A DNA stretch of 64,000 nt from Lutraria lutraria (GCA_964023205.1 CAXIEG010000217.1:23141-87140), one strand, 5' to 3'. Positions 11,401 through 22,086 are shown, counted from the stretch's first letter. Program-made: numbers and translations. Notes: a model not told the origin generated them from the letters alone.

Positions 11401-14400
11401 AAAACCATACAAACTACAGCATAGACAAGGTTTTCCTAAGATTTGACCGCATGACCTAGTCTTTGACCCCAGATGACCTATATTCAAATTTGTCTTACAT
11501 ATCATTAAGACAAACATTCTGACAAGGTTTGGTGAAGATACAATCAAAATTTGACAACTACAGTGTTAATAAGGTTTTCCTAACATTTGACCTAGTGACC
11601 TAGTTTTTGACCGGAAATGACCCATTATTAAACTTGACCTACATATTATTTAAATAAACATTCTGACAAAGTGTCATGAAGTTCTAATCATAACAGTGAC
11701 TTCTAAAGTGTTCACAAGGTTTTCCCTTATTTGGCCCTGGTGACCTAGTTTTTGACCCCAAATGGCCTGATATCGAACTCGTCTGAGATTCTGTTGATAT
11801 TAATGTTCTGTCCAGTTTTGCTAAAATTCAGCTAAAAATGTGGCCCCTAGCGTGTTCACAACATAAAGTTTGATGACGCACACCGTACGACGCCGGACGA
11901 AGACTGATCCTAAAAGCTCACCCTGTCACTTTGTGACATGTGAGCTAAAAAAACCAGTGTGAGTCCTGACTGTATATTATTAATTAAAAGTAGAGCCACA
12001 TTGTAGACTAGCTACCTGGTTCTTAAGAATTGTGTCCGAGTGACTTGGACACGATTACCTCATAAATACTCATGAAGTGAATAATTATGTGCAAAGTTCA
12101 AGGGGCCACTGTGACCATAACGTTTGTGCAAGGTTCGTCTCATCATTTATGGCCTAATATTATTGAAAGGCAATAAGACTTAAATACACAATTGGCCTTT
12201 TTCAGAATATTTTTTTAGCCAATGTATGCAATAAGACTGATCATTGTTCACTATTGACACAAGTTTGACAATAACAAGATCTTGATTATAACAATACATA
12301 CTTGAAGAATTATCATAGGTTGCATGGCCTCCTTCAGCACCAAAATCAATCAAAGGTTGATCTCTTGGTGTGTCATATGTAGGGCCATCTCCATGGTCTT
12401 TTACTGATGAGTACACACCATCACTCACCTAAATAATTAAAAACAGTGTCAACTTTAAGTAGTAGTATTTAGATAACAAACAGTTCCTATTATTCAAGAA
12501 TAATGAAGATTTTAAACAAGACTGAAAATAAAATAAGTTTGTTTGAGTGCTCAGATCAAATCATGAAAATCCTAGTACACATATTATTTTTGACATTTTT
12601 CTATTATTATTATAGTAAAAAAATTCCGAACGTAAAGTCATTAAAAATAGGGAAGGTAGATCATGGCTTTTTGGCTCTTGAAAGCGTACAATGTACAGTT
12701 CCTCAGGCCTAATAAAAATACAGTGTAACTTCTGAAATCTGAACACCCATGGAAATCCGGATCCTTTGAAATCCTGAGTTTCCGGATTACAGAAGTTACA
12801 CTGTATACAGACTCAGGGAAAAATTAAGGGTAACTCTGGTGATGAGAAAAAAATTCACGCCTTAGAAATAGAAATTTTGTTTCAACAGCTGTAAACATAC
12901 TGGTAGATTTGATGGAGGAGAAGAATATTCAACAGGAACATGTCTCTCATGTATTGGTGATGGAGGCTTGGCTGATGGGTTATCATTGTAGTATTCATTC
13001 TCATCATCATTCTCTCCCCAGGCATCACCTTCGTGTATTGACTGTTCCAATCTGATAAGAAGAACAGAATATAGTATTATATAAAAGTCCATCATGCCTT
13101 CCTTAAAAATCTTTGTTGGCAGATATATTTTATTGGGGATCTAATTTCATTGTTTTTTTCATTTAAAGCCATTTTCAACTTTATTTCAGTCATATCGCTT
13201 TCCTCTCTTAAAATATCTCTGAAATCATGCCATTTTCCCTAATTTCAATAAACTTCTTGAAATTTCATTCCCCAAATTAGTTTCAGGAGATCATTTTTTC
13301 TGAAAAAAAAAGCTTCAACCTGCTATTTCATCCCCACATTAAGGGCTAGTGTGCCATTTCCAAAAACATGAAGAAAACCCCTTCAATAACATCTTCAGTG
13401 TTATTATTAAGCAGTAGAACATTACCTAGTTGGAACATGGACTGGTTTGGGTTGTTTCTTCAAGTATTCTTTGAATCTTAGCTCAAATGCTTGCCCTATT
13501 GTAGTGATTACATCTTCAGAAAGACCTCCTCCACACTCTAACACATGACATGCTCGGCCATTTATCTCATCCTTGGCCACGTAAGCCACAAAGTCTAAAG
13601 TTTCCTATAAAACAAAAGAGGTTATTGAGCTAATCATCATTAGAAAGTCATTTATTCAAGAATGAATGAGGAGAATGTACTATACATTTATTTTGAAGAG
13701 CACTTACAGTTACTTCCTGAGACAATTAAAAACAAATTACAAACATACCATTAAGGCAAAAAAAAAATTCTGTTTACCCAAATGACCCATTCTCCCCCCG
13801 ACCCTTGAGTTTTCTGTTAGGTCAGAGGAACAGTACAACCACCTTCTCTGTTTATGCTTTCAAAAGCAAAAAAAGCCCCGATCTATCTACCCTATTTTTT
13901 TCCATTTTTCTAGAAACAAACAATTATCTTTTGGCCTAAAGCGGTGTGACTGAGACCTTGAACGCTTGACACAGCTGTTTAACAACTTTTCATGACAATT
14001 ACATTACCACTCCCCTTATTCACACTATGCAGATAATCATATTTTAAGCAAAGATAATAAAAAGAAAAAGTTTATTTAGGGAAAGACCGACCAATCATCA
14101 TGTGCATAGAAAAATATCCCAGCATCTGACTTGCAAGCAGGCGGTCCTGGGTTCGTACCTTGGGAACATTGTTCTCCTCCTCCAATTACACCATAATGAA
14201 TCATGCACCAGCAAGACAAGACAAATGGATCAGACATTAAACTGAAATTGGGCAGTAATTAGAAGCGCCAAATTAAAACTATACATACCGCATCTCCACC
14301 AGATGCAAAAGATATTCCAGGCATGATGTGATCAGCTATCACCTGGAAAAATACAAACAGAAATTTTGAAACACCCATCATATATCAACAAGCAAAATCA

Positions 14401-17400
14401 CTAGGTTACACAGTAAAAATAGGTTACTCAGTAAATGTAGGTCAAACAGTAAAAGTAGGTTACTCAGTAAATTTAGGTCACACAGTAAAAGTAAGTTACA
14501 CAGAAAAATGTAGGTCACATAGTAAAAGATTGTTACTCAGTTTATGTAGGTCACACAGTAAAAGTAGGTTACTCAGTAAATGTAGGTCACATAGTAAAAG
14601 TAGGTTACTCAGTAAATGTAGGTCACACAGTAAAAGTAAGTTACACAGTAAAATGTAGGTCACATAGTAAAAGTATGTTACTCAGTTAATGTAGGTCACA
14701 CAGTAAAAGTAGGTTACTCAGTAAATTTAGGTCACACAGTAAAAGTAAGTTACTCAGTGAATTTAGGTCACACAGTAAAAGTAGGTTACTCAGTAAATGT
14801 AGGTCACACAGTAAAAGTAGGTTACTCAGTAAATGTAGGTCACACAGTAACAGTAGGTTACTCAGTAAATTTAGGTCACACAGTAAAAGTAGGTTACTCA
14901 GTGAATTTAGGTCACACAGTAAAAGTAGGTTACTCAGTAAATGTAGGTCACACAGTAAATGCAGGTTGCTCTGTAAATGTAGATAACTCATTAAAAGAAG
15001 GTTACTCAGTGAAAAATTTACTCAGAGAAAGGTTGTTACTCAGTAAAACTACATACCTCTCCTGATTCCATGACCATAAGATTGATACTTTCTATGGTGA
15101 TTGTAAGATTAACATTTGAACCAGCATGATGCATACATGGAGTATCACTCAACATTTTACCAATGCGTTTCTCAACCTGAAATGAAAATTTGATCAATTA
15201 AATGCTTTTAAATTCAATCATTTGTAATACAGCATAATACACTAACACCATAGGTTAAACTTTTACACCAGAATAATTAGAAATAATTAAAATAGTTTCA
15301 ATTCATGATATTACCTAAGATATATGAGTTAATATTAGACCTTTATTCACACAGTGGCTTTTGTAAACACTGACGCGTGAATACATATGGTGGCCTTACT
15401 TCACATGGTGGCCTTAGTACACATGGTGACCTTTGTTCATTAGGTGGCCTTTGTTCATATGGTGACCTTTGTTAACATGGTGACCTTTGTTCAAAGATGG
15501 CCTTTGTTAACATGGTGACTTTTGTTCACATGGTGGCCTTTGTTCACATGGTGACCTTTGTTCACATGGTGACTTTTGTTCAAAGGTGGCCTTTGTTCAC
15601 ATGGTGGCCTTTGTTCACATGGTGACCTTTGTTCACATGGTGACCTTTGTTCAAATGGTGACCTTTGTTCACATGGTGACCTTTGTTCACTTGGTAACAT
15701 AATCTTCTCAGTTTACATGGTTACCTTAGTTTACATGATGACCTTAGTTCAAATAACAATCTTTGTACACATGATAACCTTTGTACACAAGGTGATCTTT
15801 ATTTAAATAGTGGCATTTGTTAACATGGTGACCTTTTTTCATATGGCACTCTTTCTTCAACAGGCAGTTTCTTAACTTGGACTTATAACATAATTTAATT
15901 AGTCAAATTTAACTTTGTGTTTGAGAAGAGCATAAAGCTCTAGCACAGATTTAAGAACTGACAAAGTTGTATCAAAACCTTACCTTCTTCCTTTTACTTG
16001 CAGACTTCAAACCAGCTGCTTCACTGACTCTGTTAATTGCTTCCCTAATTAAATGAAATGAAAAACAACAGATAAAATGATCACATAATGTCATGTTTAT
16101 TCTTGTAAACATTGTCATCAGATATAAACACAAAATTTCTTCCATCCTCCAGAAAGTAAAATGAGAATGCAGGGCCGTAGGCTCACCCAACCCAATATTT
16201 TTTACTGTAATGGTAATCAAAAGGGGATACATATTCCTTACCCCACCCCACCTTGTCAGCAAAAATGTAAAATAAGACCTCTCTCTTATCTGAATTGCTC
16301 CTTCCTACAAGCATGTTTGTGATTAAACATAATAAACTCTCATGTCAAACTATCCATTTAATATCCATTTCTGTATCTAAAATCTGATCTACTTTGCATA
16401 TAGTACATGTACCAGCTTGTATATATTAATTACTTAATTTGTTGTAAATTTATGATAACATCATCACTATTACACTTCTTGTTACTGTGCATGCATTTTG
16501 TAATTTTGTTGTGTGGAATATGTATGCTGAAAATCGTTTTTTAAACAAAGTATGTTTTTTCACAACTAATGTTCAAGTACTTACTATGATATGAGAGTTT
16601 CTTATTACAGTGTTCTCAATAAGTTTGTGGCCAACAGGCCCAAAAGCTATACTCACAGGCCTGCTAGGGGGGGTCAGGCATTTTCTAGCATTATTTTATA
16701 AACTTTTGAGATTCCTAACAGGCCCAAACTCATTTCTAAGCGGCTGGATTGGCCTGCAGCCTGCTGTTATTGAGAACCTTGTATTAGTACATGTACATGT
16801 AGTTACAAAGTACAAAGTTTACATTATCAGTCAATGTTAAATGTGAGAAAATGTCAGACAGATACATACAATTATGCCATACACAATATACACATATAAT
16901 TATATATATGTTATGTCAAGTGCTTGATAAGGAAGAATCCTTATCATTATGATTTAAAATAATGAATGTTTTAATAATGAAAGTGACATTCTTTGCTTAG
17001 CGGAACTTGAAACTACAATATGTAATATGTTTCCCATTCCAATCATGTTCGTAATACATCATTTTTTGCAGCAAAGTACAGTACAACCTATCCAGAGCAG
17101 CCCTCTCTATAACAACACCATCAAAATTTCCCTAAGCTGGTATTTACAATAAATATAACCTCTATAAAGCAACAACCTCTAAACAACGGCCAATATTCAC
17201 AGCTCACATAGGGAGTTGCTCTACAGGTTTAACAGTATTTTTAAACTGAACAGATGTATTTAATGTAACAATTCTCACACAAGGAAGTTAAAATGTAGTA
17301 CCGGTATTCAATTTGATATGCAATTTTATACATAACTTTGAACATAATTACTTAGTTTTTAGTTCTCATTTTAGAACCAATATGTACGGTACATCAATTT

Positions 17401-19155
17401 CCATGACAAACATTTATACATGCCAGCATAAATATGGTGTTTTTTTACAAGTCCATAGAAAAATCTAACTTCTAAGGATATACGCAGACAGTCATCAATT
17501 GCCAATTTATCAATTATGATTTTAATAAACCAGTTGGACTTGTTATAGATTTGCATTTATTTATATAAGATTTGTCCACTCTGGTGTTTAATCTATTTTC
17601 ACTATAATGACAGACTTTCTCTTATGAAGGAATTCTATAATTGTAAAATCAGCTAAAAATTTGCTGCATGTAAAAATGAGAACTTGTGATAAGGATACAA
17701 TCCAAAGCTTCCCAAATACCGGGTAGTCTAAATCGACACAAATATACACCAATCTAACAGGTCAATTGTCTGGCATCAGCAAAAGTGGTAACACCCACCC
17801 CCTTACGGGAAAATTTCTCTGCAAATTTACATCAATCTCAACAATGGCCCTTAAGGTGTTAAAATCCCCGGCAGCCCTGTTCATTACAACTAAAAATTCA
17901 ATCATTCTACCTGGCAAGTGTAGTCCTGGTATCAAAGTCCAGCGCTCTCATTGACTCTTTTACTTCTAAACATCCAATATACTGCAAATCAGATCGAAGT
18001 ACCATCAATAAAATTCACTGCCATAAATAAGATAAAATCTATTATATATACATGTACATGATTGTATATACGATATTATACCTCACTACATGCTTGTTGT
18101 TTCTCTATGATATCAATTTTTTAATAAGAAGCAGAAATATTTTCATTAAAACCTACATTTGTGTACTCCCCTTAGAAAGAGCTCTAAAGTCCATTCAAAG
18201 GACTCAAAGGTCACATGAAAAAATTGTTTATAAGGCCATCTATAGTGAACAGTAAAAACAGCAAATATAAACGAAAAACTAAATATTCTATTTAAGTTTT
18301 AGAGACATAACCATTTATTCAGGTCAGGCCATCCTTAAAAATATTTTGTTCAAAGTTACCCTACCTACAGCCCTTACCAACCTTTTTATGATCTTTTGGG
18401 TATTGTTTTTAATATAATATTATGTAAATAGCATTTTGACAGGTATTTTGGGTTCAATGTAAAAAAATAAAGTGTTAAAATAAATATTTCCTACCAACCA
18501 CTGAAAATTCTCTGATAGGGTTACCCCAAACAAGGATGGCCTTAGATTTTTTATTAATTGTAAAAACCTCGGGTCTTGAATAAGAGGAGCAAGTCTTAAC
18601 TGGAAATAATATAGTATTGGTTCATGCTAGGGCTGTGGATCGTTGGGTACATTTGTAAGTGGTGATCCGATCCAATCCACGATTCAACACTTACGATCCA
18701 AAAATCGAATCACGAATCTTTTGTTATCAAGTAACCCATCTAAAACTTCAACACTGCAGTCCAATGACTGACCAACCAAATGACTGAAATACCATCAGCC
18801 AATCAAATGACCAGGATTACCCAAAAATAGTAATACACACTATAATATATACCCGCAAACAACTATGAACTATAATAAACTAGTACCTTAGTCCTATGAC
18901 TAAAATTTGTCTAGAAAATACGCTCAAAATTTACAAGAATTATTACAAAATACTAATTACTATACATTACAAGTACATTATACTACATACCCTGACACCA
19001 TAACATATACCAGCTTCTGTGGCCAGTTGCTCATCAGGATGTATCCAGCCTCTTTCTGGTTTATGAAGAAAGGTTCCACTTCTAGACCATTCAGTAGACA
19101 TATTACTGCCTCCTTTACCATGGCGTTTCTTTAATTTGTCTACAACACTAGCCAT
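8463..19155 (-). CDS. SHC1: SHC-transforming (Src homology 2 domain-containing) adaptor, p52-like
   Basis: Twelve coding exons (minus, 5' to 3'): 19155-18991, 17981-17911, 16044-15984, 15176-15057, 14342-14289, 13604-13426, 13051-12901, 12428-12302, 10746-10645, 10011-9875, 9118-8987, 8600-8463. All have GT-AG introns and consistent phases, giving 478 aa; human p52 is about 473. The PTB domain spans about residues 25-217 ([49 protein letters not shown] with the predicted phosphotyrosine-binding Arg200). The CH1 linker carries Tyr237-Tyr238-Asn (human YYN 239/240), Tyr305-Asp-Asn and Tyr325-Asp-Asn, all Grb2-type YxN motifs, plus a DPF motif at 339-341 of AP-2-binding type. The SH2 domain runs from Trp380 ([10 protein letters not shown]) with the FLVR arginine at 403 to the stop at 8463-8465. 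It is a cytosolic adaptor linking receptor tyrosine kinases to Grb2/Ras. The start chosen is the ATG at 19155, one base after an acceptor; no p66-type CH2 extension was seen. Confidence 0.96.
9206..9710. repeat. Family A MITE, full copy with 7-bp target duplication
   Basis: A 505-bp element in the SHC intron between 9875 and 9118. The left end is CAAGGACTTATATACATACA and continues TGGATTCGCAACT; the right end is its inverse, finishing in AAGTCCTTG. The flanks are ATATGGT on both sides (9199-9205 and 9711-9717). The interior has no credible protein. Related copies are at 19722, 53371 and 59223, and a cousin is at 49974. Confidence 0.85.
10878..11012 (-). repeat. 5'-truncated SINE with (CAAA)n tail
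   Basis: On the minus strand the body reads GATGGGAGTCTAGTACTGGT ... CCTCATATGGCTCTGACTGT ... GGGGCGTAAAACAAAC and ends in about six CAAA units (TTTG run at 10879-10905). The same body follows the tRNA-like head at 41530-41770, so this is a head-less copy. Confidence 0.7.
11225..11950. repeat. Degenerate interspersed repeat with GACCTAGTTTTTGACC units
   Basis: An SHC intron sequence. The phrase TGACCTAGTTTTTGACCCCA recurs about every 120-150 bases with variants, each followed by AAAC(T)TGTCCTACATAT-type text. The ends are loosely inverted: GCTCACATGAC near 11258 and CACATGTGAGCTAAA near 11935. This is an internally repetitive, non-coding mobile-element relic. Confidence 0.55.
12719..12805. 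repeat. 87-bp hairpin MITE
   Basis: A perfect 16-bp inverted repeat: TACAGTGTAACTTCTG at 12719-12734 and CAGAAGTTACACTGTA at 12790-12805. The inner part is also partly palindromic (AATCCGGATCC / TTTCCGGATT). The ends include TA, suggesting a TA-target element. It lies in the SHC intron between 13051 and 12428. Confidence 0.75.
13770..13930. repeat. Family D-like repeat copy
   Basis: It starts CTGTTTACCCAAATGACCC and ends TTTTCTAGAAACAAACAATT, the degenerate ends of the family described at 26391. It is intronic in SHC. Confidence 0.4.
14402..15023. repeat. 36-bp (2 x 18) minisatellite in SHC intron
   Basis: Tandem alternation of two related 18-mers, GGTTACTCAGTAAATGTA and GGTCACACAGTAAAAGTA, about 17 copies of the 36-bp pair. 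Edge copies are more diverged. The array fills nearly the whole 714-bp intron between the SHC exons 15176-15057 and 14342-14289 and stops about 35 bp short of the exon. Because 36 is divisible by 3, both strands give artificial ~100-codon frames. Confidence 0.95.
15340..15850. repeat. 18-bp minisatellite (GGCCTTTGTTCACATGGT)
   Basis: About 25 tandem copies of an 18-bp unit with GGCC/GACC and ATGG/AAGG variants, in the SHC intron between 16044-15984 and 15176-15057. Marginal units (GACCTTTATTCACACAGT at about 15341) are the most diverged and closely resemble the terminal repeats of family C elements. Open frames over the array (EQRSPC- or HGDLCS-type) are products of the period. Confidence 0.95.
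16608..16781. repeat. 174-bp TA-flanked TIR element
   Basis: The left end is CAGTGTTCTCAATAA and the right end TTATTGAGAACCTTG, with TA on both sides (16606-16607 and 16782-16783). The inner sequence CAACAGGCCC/CTAACAGGCCC is repeated. A fragment of the same terminal sequence lies at 43209-43235. Confidence 0.65.
17085..17235. repeat. MITE-like repeat
   Basis: ACAGTACAACCTATCCAGAG ... AACAACGGCC ... GCTCTACAGGTTTAACAGTA: loosely inverted ends and the CTCTATAACAACACC words resemble a degenerate copy of the repeat at 57968-58145. It is intronic in SHC. Confidence 0.35.
18325..18545. repeat. TIR element with GGCCATCCTT ends
   Basis: GGCCATCCTTAAAAATATTT near 18328 is inverted as AAGGATGGCCTTAGATTT near 18532. 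Inner CCCTACCTACAGCCC links it to the family D-like copies at 27785 and 39000. It lies in the first coding intron of SHC. Confidence 0.45.
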
Positions 19156-19265
19156 TCTGAAATCGGTTAAGAATGATAATATAATAGATCTGTATCAATT
19201 AACCTAAAATCATAAAATATATGAAGCTACAAAAATGTACATAGTCATACATATAGTTCTGGGTC

Positions 19266-19318
19266 CCATAACTAAATTGGTCTTTTTTATTTCGTCTTGT
19301 TGACCATTTTAGTTATGG
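19266..19318. repeat. Short near-perfect hairpin
   Basis: CCATAACTAAATTGGTC (19266-19282) is inverted as GACCATTTTAGTTATGG (19302-19318) with one mismatch and a 19-nt loop. It is just upstream of the SHC start exon, inside the presumed 5'UTR intron. Confidence 0.55.
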
Positions 19319-19639
19319 TATTGTCCTCTTACAAAGTCAACAGCTTAAGACGCTTGTTCATGCGTCTATTGAATCAGATCAATTTACATGCTTTCCGGAA
19401 TGCTACGGACTTAATCCAAGGCATTTACGAGGAAAATTTTGAAATTAAGGATAGTATTAAACATCGGCAAAATATTTGATAACTTTCGTTTCTTGAAGGT
19501 ATATTTTTTGCCATATTGATAGATTATACTATAATTCATCGAATTGTACACAAGTTTTACGGAAATTTGTGCGTTAAATAGGAAAACGAACGCGACTCAA
19601 ATTGAGTCGTTTACCTGTTAGCTTTTAAAGAACAAGTGG

Positions 19640-19680
19640 CTTTGACGATGAACCGCAATGCAAACGTATCATCGTCAAAG
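19640..19680. repeat. 12-bp perfect inverted repeat, hairpin
   Basis: CTTTGACGATGA at 19640-19651 and TCATCGTCAAAG at 19669-19680 with a 17-nt loop. It is in the presumed SHC 5'UTR intron. Function unknown; it could be the relic of a short TIR element. Confidence 0.6.
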
Positions 19681-19721
19681 ACCCTTCGACTTATAATCAT
19701 TCATACATAATGATCTTCCTC

Positions 19722-19825
19722 CCAAGGACTTATACATACACATGGATTCGTAACTTCCGTATATCTCGACATCGTTTTAGCTGCATTTAGTAGTTGCGAA
19801 TCCATGTGCAAACATAATTTCTTGG
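19722..19825. repeat. Family A MITE, short internal-deletion copy
   Basis: The left end CCAAGGACTTATACATACAC, then ATGGATTCG, and the right end TAGTTGCGAATCCATG...TTCTTGG keep the family A termini around only about 100 bp. Confidence 0.7.
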
Positions 19826-20122
19826 TTATCCATATTATGGAATGCTCAATCAACCGAAATTGAGGGTCGCAAACTATTTACTTTAGGTTGATACAAACTC
19901 TAGATGAAATATTGGCATTCAGCCATTCACAAATAAGGCATTCAGTAGAAATGGGTTCTATGGAGACGATTTCAAAATACAATGTGATTTAAAACCAAAA
20001 TTAACACATGACTCATAATTTCGTGACAAGATCAGTATAAAAGTGAATTAAATTATCACGACCATCCAATTTCCAAAAAGTCTTAAAAATTCAATATCGG
20101 TAAGTAAGGCGGAAACATTTAC

Positions 20123-20330
20123 CTGAATCAATACGGTGAGTTTTATATCATTGTAAAATGAATAACTGAAACAAATACTTCACGAAAATAAAACAAAAAC
20201 ACTACAATATTTGACAATCCAAATATTCAGCTGTTAGAATTTCAGGAAGTAAATAATGTGACGGAGTCGTAAGAAATAGAGCGTCGTGTTATTTACAATA
20301 CGGCTTCGGAACACTAAATCTATATTGCAG
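20123..20330 (-). promoter_or_regulatory. Candidate SHC promoter-proximal 5'UTR exon
   Basis: On the minus strand GATTCAG|GTAAAT at 20123/20122 is a good donor in the right orientation to join the acceptor TTTCAG ending at 19157, one base before the SHC initiator ATG. Upstream of it are an ACTTCCTG ETS-like site (around 20240) and a CpG-containing stretch (20270-20340), unlike the surrounding AT-rich DNA. The 5' limit is a guess. Confidence 0.45.
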
Positions 20331-21055
20331 CGACGATCTATGTGAATTTTCGGATTTCTATTAAAAGATAGGTATGCAACTTATGCAGGTGGAAAATAAG
20401 TATTATTTCTCAAATTCTTCAATTCAAATAAAAAAAATTGTTTTATTAAGTTTGCAAATATATTCCTATGATGCGTGCAGTCGTTCTTTTTTATTTGGAA
20501 ACAGCTTCTTCTTCTTCTATAGTAATGCACAGGGCTCACTCTAGATCATTGTCGTGCATAGTTACACTGTACAAATAGTGGTGAGGCTCGCGCAAAACTG
20601 TGTGCATGATTAAAACTATATACAATATGTGATTTTTTAGAGTTGTTTACTCTCCAGCCTCCCCTTGAATGCCTCTAAGCTGGGTGCTGAGGCAAGTACG
20701 TGTTCCGGTAGTGTGTTCCACAGTCGCACGGCTGAAGGGAAGAATTAAGGAATGTCCATACGGATGTCTACAGTTGCACGTTACTGTAAAACCATTCTAC
20801 TTGTAAAAGCGGTTACTTCATCAAGCTAACACGAACCACCATCCAATGTTGAATAATCAAAAGTACGCGATTGTGAACATATATTTCATCGTGAAAATTA
20901 AATTGTATATGACGTCATCATACTTAAATAATAAAGTTCTCATTTGTACTTGATAAACAAGGACTTAATTTATACCAAAATATATATACATGTATATACA
21001 TATAAATATAATGAAAAATAACTAACATTCCATAGGTATTATTATTAAATAATTC

Positions 21056-21100
21056 AATTGCCGACCGGTTTCGTCATTGACTCATCAGGGCATTAATAAT
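21056..21100 (-). ncRNA. Candidate hammerhead ribozyme (Penelope/retrozyme type)
   Basis: Minus strand, in order: stem I strand UGCC (21092-21089), core CUGAUGA (21088-21082), stem II GUC-AAU-GAC (21081-21073), GAAA (21072-21069), CCG and GUC cleavage triplet (21065-21063, self-cleavage expected after 21063), stem I partner GGCA (21062-21059). All invariant core bases of the hammerhead consensus are present. Stem III is only the self-complementary ACCGGU (21069-21064), too short to close alone but able to pair between two molecules, as reported for hammerheads in Penelope-like retroelements. Stem I continues imperfectly through AU-rich sequence. No reverse transcriptase frame is adjacent, so this is probably a solitary remnant. 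The fit is by eye; activity is not shown. Confidence 0.7.
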
Positions 21101-21373
21101 AATAAAAAATGTGAACAAATCAAATGACTAAGCTATTTTAGAGACGCTAAATAAACTATGCACGAGTTTTCGTGTTTCATGCTCTCCCAGGAAGAGAGGT
21201 TATGCCACATCCGAGATACAGATACACTGTTTTTGATTGACCGGCCTAGCTTCATTGTTTTTAATAAAGTGTTCGCAAGATATTTATTACACACCGATAT
21301 GTTTAAATTATCATGTGTGTTTCCAAGTTTATCCCTGACTATATATTACTCTTCTTGTCAGGTAGCCGAGAAC

Positions 21374-22086
21374 ATATGATAACAGAAGCATTTTAAGCAA
21401 AAAAATGGGGGTCACTGATCTCTTTTTTGAGTTATCTGCACATGAATGTGATTTTTTGCTTATTTTAGCTCATTTCAACGGCAGATAACTCATACCATGG
21501 TTTTACTTTTTGTCAATGTTTTTAATTAATTTTATTCTTGGTAAAAAAAAATTCAATTAATTCAATTAAACATTTGTATTGCCTTTTCTCAGTTGAAGTT
21601 AATAGACTGAAAATTCTTCAAAATTAGGCCATTTTCTAAGAAAATTGGCAGTTGTTTACGTAAAGCAGGTAGTTGTACTCAATACAACTACCTAGCTGGG
21701 TAAAGAAATAAAAAAATAATAAACGCTCTTTAATAATTAATGAAATCATTGCCAGCTTTCAAGGCCTAATTTACAAAGTAGCCTCCCTTGATTTTCGGTC
21801 GAAGGGAAGCTTGTGATCAAATTTCGATTATGTCCCTTAGATAAGGACCCTAGATAAACCATTTAAGACCCTAGATAGCACTGAAAGTGACTTCACGATG
21901 ACATGAAAAGAAGTCGGCTACATAACAATGAAAATAGATAAGGCCTTGCTTTCATTTAAGGTGAATTATCTGTCCTCTAAATTACCTAAAATAAGCAAAA
22001 AACTCGAATTCAAGGGCAGATAACTCAAAAACAAGATCAGTGACCCCAATTTTTTTTTCGCTTAAAATGTTTCTGTTATCATTTGC
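21374..22086. repeat. ~710-bp element with ~100-bp terminal inverted repeats
   Basis: The left arm (ATGATAACAGAAGCATTTTA ... GGGGTCACTGATCTC ... GAGTTATCTGC ... TTTTTTGCTTATTTTAG, 21376-21467) is repeated inverted at 21988-22082 with small differences. The interior (CAATACAACTACC, GACCCTAGATA repeats) has no protein frame. It looks like a non-autonomous DNA transposon with long TIRs. Confidence 0.8.

Noticed and set aside
14686..15065. Open frames of about 100 codons on both strands ([11 protein letters not shown] and [12 protein letters not shown] repeats)
   Set aside because: They are produced by the 36-bp minisatellite, whose period is a multiple of three, inside an SHC intron.
15491..15806. 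Repetitive frames EQRSPC (minus) and HGDLCS (plus)
   Set aside because: Products of the 18-bp tandem array; not a repeat protein.
20640..20790. CpG-containing block resembling an eroded retroelement coding region
   Set aside because: All frames are interrupted and no reverse transcriptase or integrase motif was recognised, so no element is called.
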